This document shows positions 58,066-64,000 of a stretch of DNA of 64,000 bases, in pieces. The position numbers and the translations under genes were made by a program. Within the stretch, counting starts at the first letter, position 1. Each line of letters begins with the position of its first letter. The DNA is from Saccharopolyspora aridisoli. GTDB lineage: Bacteria; Actinomycetota; Actinomycetes; Mycobacteriales; Pseudonocardiaceae. The notes beneath the pieces were generated by a model. That model had not been told where the DNA came from. It saw only the letters and a program-made list of their open reading frames with translations, and did not search any database. The DNA lies in contig NZ_SMKV01000005.1 of assembly GCF_004348445.1 (NCBI RefSeq), forward strand, positions 1 through 64,000. Reading direction: 5' to 3'.

Positions 58066-59070
58066 TCACTGGGGCGGGTTCTCGCAGGAGGGGTTGAGGA
58101 GCTTCTGGATCTCGGGCGAGTCCAGGTTCTCCTTGGTGATGAGGGTGGCGCCGGTGTCGGTGTTCGGGGCCTGCTCACCCGCGCCCCGGATCTTGGCGAT
58201 CGCGGTGTTGACCGCCGCGTAGCCCATCTTGAACGGGTTCTGAGCGATCAGGCCGGTGATCACGCCGTCCCGCAGCGACTGGATCTGCCCCTCCGAGGTG
58301 TCCCACCCGATGATCTTGACCTGCCCGGTCTTGCCGGACTGGCGGACCGCCTCGGCCGCACCCAGCACGCTCGGCTCGTTGGCCGCGTAGATGCCGTTGA
58401 GGTCCGGGTTGGCCGTCAGGATGTCCTGGGTGACCTGCAACGCCTTGTTGTAGTCGCTGTCGCTGGACTGCTGCGCCACCAGCTGCAACCCGGGGTTCTT
58501 GGCCAATCCGTTCTTGAAGCCCTGCCCTCGGGTCTCGTTGGTGCTGGTACCGGCCTGGAACTCGATGAAGGCGACCTTGCCCTTCCCGCCCAGCTGACGC
58601 GCCAGCTCATCGGTGCCCTGCTCGGCCGCGGCGACGTTGTTGGTGGCGAACACCGGCACGTCCGGCGGCTGCGGGGTGGTGCCGGAGTCCATGTTGACCA
58701 CCGTGGTGCCCTGGCCCTGCGCGGTCTTGGTGACGTCCGACAGCGCCTTGGCATCGGTGGCCGCGTAGACCAGGCCCTTGACGTTGCCCTGGGCGAGCAT
58801 GTCCTGCAGCAGGCTCTGCTGGCCGCTGACGTCGCTCTCCGCGCTCACGCCGTCCCACTGCAGCTCCACGTCCTGCTGCTTGGACCCGGCGCACTCGGCG
58901 CCGACGCGGACCTTCTCCCAGAAGTCGAAACCGATCGCCTTGGGCACCACCGCGATCTTGATCGGGCCGCCGGACTCCTGCCCGCCGCCGGTCTGCTCGC
59001 GCACGCCGACGCTGCAGCCGGTGGCCGCCAGCGTCAGCATCACGCACGTTGCGGTCAGAACCTTCTTCAT
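58066..59070 (-). CDS. sugar-binding lipoprotein of a ribose/xylose-type ABC importer
   Basis: A 334-residue periplasmic-binding-protein-like domain (Peripla_BP_4). The signal VLTATCVMLTLAATGC ends in a lipobox. Then IKIAVVPKAIGFDFWEKVRV, SLLQDMLAQGNVKGLVYAAT, and VNMDSGTTP for the sugar pocket. Last gene of a minus-strand ATPase-permease-SBP operon of CUT2 type. The exact sugar is unknown. Confidence 0.88.
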   Translation of the reverse strand: MKKVLTATCVMLTLAATGCSVGVREQTGGGQESGGPIKIAVVPKAIGFDFWEKVRVGAECAGSKQQDVELQWDGVSAESDVSGQQSLLQDMLAQGNVKGLVYAATDAKALSDVTKTAQGQGTTVVNMDSGTTPQPPDVPVFATNNVAAAEQGTDELARQLGGKGKVAFIEFQAGTSTNETRGQGFKNGLAKNPGLQLVAQQSSDSDYNKALQVTQDILTANPDLNGIYAANEPSVLGAAEAVRQSGKTGQVKIIGWDTSEGQIQSLRDGVITGLIAQNPFKMGYAAVNTAIAKIRGAGEQAPNTDTGATLITKENLDSPEIQKLLNPSCENPPQ

Positions 59071-59101
59071 CGCAGAGCTCCCTTGCTCCTCGCGAAAGTG
59101 G

Positions 59102-60112
59102 CTATCCGGCGTCGCCGCCGAGCTTGCGGCGCTGGTAGTAGTCCCACCAGACGGCCAGCCAGATGATCACGCCGATCAGCACGTTCTGGTAGAAGGTGCC
59201 GATGTTGAGCTGCACCGCGCCGTTGCGGATGACCGCGACGAGGAAGGCCCCGATCAGCGAACCGAGCACGGTGCCGCGCCCGCCGAAGAGGCTGGCGCCG
59301 CCGATGACGACCGCCGCGATCACGTCCAGCTCGAGGCCCTCGCCGAAGTTCGGCTGGCCGGAGTTGATCCGCGACGCCGCGATCATTCCGCCGAGCCCCG
59401 CCAACGCACCGGAGAGCACGTACACCGAGGTGATGTAGCGCTTGACCGGGACGCCGGACAGCCGCGCGGCCTCCATGTTGGAACCCATCACGTACGCGTA
59501 GCGGCCGAGCCGGGTGCGGGTGAGCACCACGTACCCGAGCAAGGCCACCACGATGATGAGCAGCACCGGGATCGGCAGGATTCCGAGGATGCCCTGCCCG
59601 AGCAGCCGGAACGAGTCCGGCGCGCCGAACACCGCGACCGCCCCGGTGGCGATCAGCACCAAACCACGTCCCACGCTGAGCATGCCCAGCGTGGCGATGA
59701 ACGGCGGCAGTCCCACCACCGACACCAGCAGGCCGTTGACCAGCCCCGCCAGCGCACCCACGACGAGTCCGCCGACGATGCCCAGCAACGGGTTGAACCC
59801 GTACTCGGCCATCAGCAGCACGCCGATCACACCGGAGAGGGCGGCCACCGAGCCCACCGACAGGTCGATCCCGCCGGTGATGATCACCAGCGTCACGCCC
59901 ACCGCCATCACCGCGTTCACGGAGGTCTGCGACCCGAGGTTGAACAGGTTGTCGGCGGTGAGGAACGACGGCGCGACGATCGACAGCAGGATGAACACGA
60001 CGATCAGCGCGCCGGCCGCCGCGACCTGGGAGATCGCGCCGGAAAGCCGGTCGCTCAGCCCGCCCAGCAGGCCGCGGTCCCCATTGGACGGTGCCTTGGT
60101 CTGCTCAGTCAT
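59102..60112 (-). CDS. ribose/xylose-type ABC permease (CUT2)
   Basis: A 336-residue RbsC-like permease with eight to ten helices. TM regions include NAVMAVGVTLVIITGGIDLS, followed by VGSVAALSGV, and the conserved GRYAYVMGSNMEAARLSGVP loop that meets the ATPase. ATG 60112 overlaps the ATPase stop by 8 bases; the SBP starts 31 bases after its stop. Confidence 0.9.
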   Translation of the reverse strand: MTEQTKAPSNGDRGLLGGLSDRLSGAISQVAAAGALIVVFILLSIVAPSFLTADNLFNLGSQTSVNAVMAVGVTLVIITGGIDLSVGSVAALSGVIGVLLMAEYGFNPLLGIVGGLVVGALAGLVNGLLVSVVGLPPFIATLGMLSVGRGLVLIATGAVAVFGAPDSFRLLGQGILGILPIPVLLIIVVALLGYVVLTRTRLGRYAYVMGSNMEAARLSGVPVKRYITSVYVLSGALAGLGGMIAASRINSGQPNFGEGLELDVIAAVVIGGASLFGGRGTVLGSLIGAFLVAVIRNGAVQLNIGTFYQNVLIGVIIWLAVWWDYYQRRKLGGDAG

Positions 60113-61613
60113 GGTTGCCCTTCGCTCCGGTCGCGAGTGCGACCACGCGTTCTTCGGAGAACTCGGTTCGCTCGACCTCGCCGGTGATCCGACCACCGCG
60201 CATCACCAGGATCCGGTCGCACATGTTCAGCAGCTCCGGCAGGTAACTGGAGATCAGCACGACCGCTTTTCCCCGCTCGGCGAGGGAATCCAGCTGCTGG
60301 AACATCTCCGACTTGGCCCCGACGTCCATGCCCCGGCCCGGCTCGTCGAAGAACAGCACGTCGGCCCCGGTTTCCAGCCATCGCGCCAACACCACCTTCT
60401 GCTGGTTGCCGCCGGAGAGCGTCTGCGCGCGCCTCCCCACGCGCGGGACGCGGATGCGCAGCGACTCGCGCTGGCGCTCGGCGATGCGCCGTTCACCCTG
60501 AAGGTCGATGAGCCCGTAGCGCAGCATCGGCAGCCTGGCCATCGTGATGTTCTTGTCCACGCCCAGCTGCATCGCCAGGCCGTCGGTCTTGCGGCTCTCG
60601 GTGAGGTAGCCGATCCCGGCGGCGATGGCGTCGGCCGGGCCGCGGATGCGCAGCTCACGACCGTCCATTGTGATCGTTCCGCGCTCCGGCGGCTCGGCGC
60701 CGAAGACCGCGCGGGCCAACTCCGTTCGCCCGGCGCCGACCAGGCCGGCCAGCCCGACGATCTCCCCCGCCCGGACTTCGAAGGACACGTCGCGGACCTG
60801 CTCGCCCCGGGTGAGCCCGTCGACCTTCAACCGCACCTCGCCGGGTGGCTGGTGGGTGCGCGGGTAGAGGTTGGAGACGTCGCGGCCGACCATCAGCTGC
60901 ACCAGCCGCGCCTCGTCGAGGCCGTCGACCGGACTGGTGTCCACAACGGTCCCGTCACGCATCACGGTGACCCGGTCGCCGATCTCGAAGATCTCGTCCA
61001 GCCGGTGCGAGATGTAGAGCACCGCGATGCCCTGGACGGTGAGTTCGCGGACGATGCCGAACAGCTCCTCGGCCTCGCGCTCGGTCAGGCTCGCGGTCGG
61101 CTCGTCGAGGATGAGCACTTTCGCCTGCACCGCCAGGGCTTTGGCGAGCTCGACCCGCTGCTGCTCCGCTGTGGACAGCAACGACACGCGTCGACCGGGG
61201 TCGACGTCCAGGCCGACGCGGGCCAGCAGTTCGCGCGCGGCCCGGCGCTCAGCGGTGCGGGAGATCCAGCCGCCCCGGCCGGGCTCATGTCCGATGAAGA
61301 GGTTCTCAGCGACCGACAGGTCCGGGGCGAGGGCGAACTCCTGGTGCACCATGGACACGCCGAGCCGCCGCGCCGAACCGGGGCCCTGGTAGGTGACGCG
61401 CGCACCGTCCAGTTCGATGTGACCGCTGCTGGGCTGCTCGATCTGAGCGATCAACTTCATCAGCGTCGACTTGCCCGCACCGTTCTCACCTGCGAAGACG
61501 TGCACTTCGCCCGGTGCGATCTCCAGGGTGACGCCGTCGACGGCCACCACCCCGGGGAACCGCTTGCCGACGCCGCGCAGCGCCACTGCCGGGCGTTGTC
61601 CGCTGGCTGTCAC
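60105..61613 (-). CDS. sugar ABC transporter ATP-binding protein (RbsA-type, two ATPase domains)
   Basis: A 502-residue fused double ATPase. Domain 1 has Walker A GENGAGKST, LLSTAEQQRVELAKAL and LILDEPTASLT. Domain 2 has the degenerate P-loop GLVGAGRTEL, signature LSGGNQQKVVLARWL and DVLFFDEPGRGMDVG, as in RbsA and MglA. GTG 61613 follows GAGGGAGG; longer frames upstream lack a site. First gene of a CUT2 operon; no regulator is adjacent. Confidence 0.92.
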   Translation of the reverse strand: MTASGQRPAVALRGVGKRFPGVVAVDGVTLEIAPGEVHVFAGENGAGKSTLMKLIAQIEQPSSGHIELDGARVTYQGPGSARRLGVSMVHQEFALAPDLSVAENLFIGHEPGRGGWISRTAERRAARELLARVGLDVDPGRRVSLLSTAEQQRVELAKALAVQAKVLILDEPTASLTEREAEELFGIVRELTVQGIAVLYISHRLDEIFEIGDRVTVMRDGTVVDTSPVDGLDEARLVQLMVGRDVSNLYPRTHQPPGEVRLKVDGLTRGEQVRDVSFEVRAGEIVGLAGLVGAGRTELARAVFGAEPPERGTITMDGRELRIRGPADAIAAGIGYLTESRKTDGLAMQLGVDKNITMARLPMLRYGLIDLQGERRIAERQRESLRIRVPRVGRRAQTLSGGNQQKVVLARWLETGADVLFFDEPGRGMDVGAKSEMFQQLDSLAERGKAVVLISSYLPELLNMCDRILVMRGGRITGEVERTEFSEERVVALATGAKGNHD

Positions 61614-61842
61614 GGCGTGCCTCCCTCGATCCGCTGCGAGCGTGCTCCAGGTCACGGTGCGCCGGATCATACCCACAGCTCGGCTCATCGTGAAAGAGCA
61701 GGAACGAAGCCAAGTAACCGATTACCGAACGGCACGCCGACGCGAAATCGGGCGACCGCCGGACGTGGGAGAAGAGGTTACGTAAGCTCTCGGTCGGGAC
61801 AGCGCACACGCGACCACCGAAGATCTAGGGGGCGAGGACGCC

Positions 61843-63480
61843 GTGCAGCCGTTGCTGGCCAGCGATCCGACCAGGGTCGGCGACTACCGGCTGCTGGCCC
61901 GTCTGGGCCGAGGCGCGATGGGCGGGGTATACCTCGGCCGCTCGCGCGGTGGTCGCGTGGTCGCCGTCAAGGTCATCCGCGCCGACCTCGCCGACGACCC
62001 GGAGTTCCGCGAGCGCTTCCGGCGCGAGGCCGACGCGGCCCACGCGGTCGGCGGGTTCTGGACCGCTGCCGTGGTCAACGCCGACCCGGACGCCGAACAG
62101 CCCTGGTTGGCCACCGAGTACGTGCCCGGGCCGACGCTGCACCAGGCCGTCGCCGACCACGGCGCGCTGCCCGAGGCCACCGTGCGCAGCCTGGGCGCCG
62201 GGCTGGCCGAGGCGCTGGTGGCCATCCACAAGGCCGAACTGGTGCACCGCGACCTCAAACCGGCCAACGTCCTGCTGGGCCCGGACGGCCCGCGCGTCAT
62301 CGACTTCGGGATCTCCCGGGCGATGACCGGCCGCTCGCTGACCGCGACCGGCATCTTCCTGGGCACCCCCGGGTTCTTCTCGCCCGAGCAGACACTCGGC
62401 AGCGAGGTCGGTCCGCCCAGCGACGTGTTCTCGCTCGGCGCCGTGCTGGCGTTCGCCGCCACAGGCTGCGGACCGTTCGGCGAGGAGAGCACCGCCTCCT
62501 TGCTGTACAAGGTCGCGCACGCCGAGCCCGAGCTGGAGGAGGTGCCGGAAGGACTGCGGCCGCTGCTCGCCGAATGCCTGCACAAGGACCCGGCGGCCCG
62601 CCCGACCCCGGCGCAGATGCTGGACCGGATCGGCGAGACCAGCCCGCAGGGCAGCAGCTGGCTGCCGCCGACGATCACCGCGGTCATCGCCCAGCACTCG
62701 ACCGAGCTGCAGCGCACGGTGCAGGTCCCCGACACTCCACCGCCGCAGCCGGTGCCCGCGGCGCCGCACCCAACGCCCAGGCCGTTCACCCAGGTCTACA
62801 CCCAGCCACCTCCGGTCGCCGCTGCTGAGCAACCGGCCGTCGCGCCCGCACCGCAGATGCGGGACGAGATCGTGCCCTCCCCGCCGCAGAAGCGCCCCAC
62901 GCAGGCGCAGCAGCAGCGCGCACCACGCGTGCGACGGGACGGGCCGGGCCCGGAGTTCCGCACCCGGGGCCGGGTGGCCGCGGCGATGTGGACCGCGGTC
63001 TTCACGCTGCTGCTGGTCGGGGTGTTCTACCTCTCCGACCGCATGGACATCCCGTTCTACAACGGGACCGTGTCCATCAACCCGGACCAGCTGGCGGTCT
63101 TCCGGATCGGCTCGCTGCTGCTGCTGTTCGGCGCGATCTGGTCGTGCGGCCGGATGCTGGCGCCGAGCCTGCGGTTGAAGGTCAACTCCGACGGCGTCGT
63201 GGTCCACCGGATGGGCCTCACCCGTGAGATCCCGTGGCAGCAGGTGTCCCGCGTCGGCGTGGTCGGCAAGGGAAAGTCGACGTCCCTGGCGGTCTGGCTG
63301 GCCGACGGTTCGGCCCCGCGCTCGTCGGTGTGGCACCGGGTGCGGCGCTACCACGGCGGCGCGAGGATCTACCCGGTCGGCGCGACAGGGGGCTTCATCT
63401 CCCGGCGGCAGGAAGCCCGGCGGCTGCGAGGAGCCCTGGAGCAGTACGCCCGCGGGCGCTACGAATCACGCATGCTGTGA
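61843..63480 (+). CDS. membrane Ser/Thr protein kinase with PH-like C-terminal domain
   Basis: A 545-residue protein. Residues about 14-270 are a PknB-type kinase: GRGAMGGVYLGRSRGG, VVAVKVIRAD, the catalytic HRDLKPANVLLG and VIDFGISRAM, and GTPGFFSPEQ. A Pro/Gln/Ala-rich linker follows (270-375), then two membrane helices (MWTAVFTLLLVGVFYL and FRIGSLLLLFGAIW). The last 120 residues face the cytoplasm and look like a bacterial PH domain (LKVNSDGVVVHRMGLTREIP and PWQQVSRVGVVGKG). This is unlike PknB with PASTA repeats outside. GTG 61843 follows GGGGGCGAGG. Substrate unknown. Confidence 0.88.
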   Translation: MQPLLASDPTRVGDYRLLARLGRGAMGGVYLGRSRGGRVVAVKVIRADLADDPEFRERFRREADAAHAVGGFWTAAVVNADPDAEQPWLATEYVPGPTLHQAVADHGALPEATVRSLGAGLAEALVAIHKAELVHRDLKPANVLLGPDGPRVIDFGISRAMTGRSLTATGIFLGTPGFFSPEQTLGSEVGPPSDVFSLGAVLAFAATGCGPFGEESTASLLYKVAHAEPELEEVPEGLRPLLAECLHKDPAARPTPAQMLDRIGETSPQGSSWLPPTITAVIAQHSTELQRTVQVPDTPPPQPVPAAPHPTPRPFTQVYTQPPPVAAAEQPAVAPAPQMRDEIVPSPPQKRPTQAQQQRAPRVRRDGPGPEFRTRGRVAAAMWTAVFTLLLVGVFYLSDRMDIPFYNGTVSINPDQLAVFRIGSLLLLFGAIWSCGRMLAPSLRLKVNSDGVVVHRMGLTREIPWQQVSRVGVVGKGKSTSLAVWLADGSAPRSSVWHRVRRYHGGARIYPVGATGGFISRRQEARRLRGALEQYARGRYESRML

Positions 63481-63594
63481 GGCCGAGAGGGCACAACGAA
63501 CCTTCACGATTGCTTGAATCTACGCAACGAAGCGACGCGACAAGCAAGGCTTGACGACTGAAATCCACTGGACCGTCGACATAGCCTTGTGCTC

Positions 63595-64000
63595 ATGGCT
63601 ACCGCCCACCACCTCGACACCGAGTCCCGCGCCGGAGAGTTCCTGGCGCTCGACGAGCGCTACAGCGCGCACAACTACCACCCGCTCCCGGTCGTGATCG
63701 CCGAGGCCGACGGCGCCTGGATGACCGATGTGGACGGACGGCGCTACCTGGACTTCCTCGCCGGCTACTCGGCCCTGAACTTCGGGCACCGGCACCCCGA
63801 GCTGGTCGCCGCCGCGACCGAGCAGCTCGGCAAGCTCACGCTGACCAGCCGCGCGTTCCACCACGACCAGCTGGGACCGTTCTGCCGCGAGCTCGCCGAG
63901 CTCACCGGCACCGAGCGGGTGCTGCCGATGAACTCCGGCGCCGAAGCGGTCGAGTCGGCGATCAAGATCGCCCGCAAGTGGGCCTACCAGGTCAAGGGCG
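63595..64000 (+). CDS. rocD: ornithine aminotransferase, N-terminal part (cut by window end)
   Basis: The frame from ATG 63595 is open to the window end (135 codons). It reads [57 protein letters not shown] and [20 protein letters not shown], the class-III aminotransferase N-terminus of ornithine-oxo-acid transaminase. The enzyme makes glutamate semialdehyde from ornithine in arginine breakdown. The PLP lysine lies beyond the window. Confidence 0.9.
   Translation, partial: MATAHHLDTESRAGEFLALDERYSAHNYHPLPVVIAEADGAWMTDVDGRRYLDFLAGYSALNFGHRHPELVAAATEQLGKLTLTSRAFHHDQLGPFCRELAELTGTERVLPMNSGAEAVESAIKIARKWAYQVKG

Noticed and set aside
59514-62828. A 1104-codon plus-strand open frame
   Set aside because: It runs antisense through the permease and RbsA-type ATPase genes and then out of frame into the kinase gene. 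High GC content leaves such shadow frames open; its protein sequence is low-complexity with no domain.
1-64000. CRISPR array, insertion sequence, prophage or integrative element
   Set aside because: No spaced direct repeats, transposase, integrase, phage structural gene or att-like duplication could be seen; the pseudogenes are explained by local decay.

Overview
The window is high-GC actinobacterial DNA. GTG starts are common, genes are tightly packed, many operons join by 4-nt ATGA/GTGA overlaps, and transcription units end in strong GC hairpins. A mycothiol-dependent formaldehyde dehydrogenase, a Ddn-type deazaflavin reductase, an FprB-like ferredoxin reductase, a DUF5997 gene and LCP/FHA/Ser-Thr-kinase genes point to a mycothiol- and F420-using actinomycete. 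A Pseudonocardiaceae member such as Saccharopolyspora is my best guess, but this is inference. I saw no rRNA, tRNA, CRISPR array, integrase or transposase.

Left part (1-17.5 kb): the start of a secreted protein; an AnsP-type amino-acid permease; a Ddn-like reductase; a LysR-like sensor domain divergent from DUF5997; two near-identical AurF-type diiron oxygenases around a TetR gene, the second followed by a ferredoxin-ferredoxin reductase fusion; a MarR/cupin pair sharing one perfect operator; a DHA2 exporter; a PepSY membrane protein divergent from a formylglycine-generating enzyme; an LCP protein; and, around a TetR gene, a decay zone holding remnants of an SDR, an unknown gene and a universal stress protein.

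Centre (17.5-35.6 kb): an FHA protein; a polyol/sugar ABC operon without its own ATPase, with a Zn-dehydrogenase and a SorC-type regulator; then the most interesting locus, 23.4-28.2 kb. There an XRE regulator, a TIR-domain protein, a P-loop protein and a small membrane protein lie in one direction, the last three joined by 4-nt overlaps. The TIR protein's C-terminus and the P-loop protein's N-terminus carry the same H-(S/T)-G-(S/T)-G-(N/D)-x-F-N motif, as expected of an effector/receptor pair that signals by homotypic contact. A Tat-exported molybdenum hydroxylase pair, an unusual Nramp-family transporter, a coiled-coil protein, a PspC protein and a luciferase-like monooxygenase follow.

Right part (35.6-64 kb): an ehuABCD-type ectoine ABC transporter; a phosphoketolase-acetate kinase pair; a Gfo/Idh/MocA oxidoreductase; a NarL/DesK two-component pair; MscR plus a metallo-hydrolase for formaldehyde detoxification; a Methyltransf_19 methyltransferase; an MFS transporter; a glutarate block (glutaryl-CoA dehydrogenase, CoA-transferase, GntR regulator, 3-hydroxyacyl-CoA dehydrogenase); an LtrA remnant; a class-A beta-lactamase-like lipoprotein; an arsenic island (arsR-acr3-arsC with divergent arsI); a ribose-type ABC operon; a membrane Ser/Thr kinase with a PH-like tail; and the start of ornithine aminotransferase, cut by the window end.
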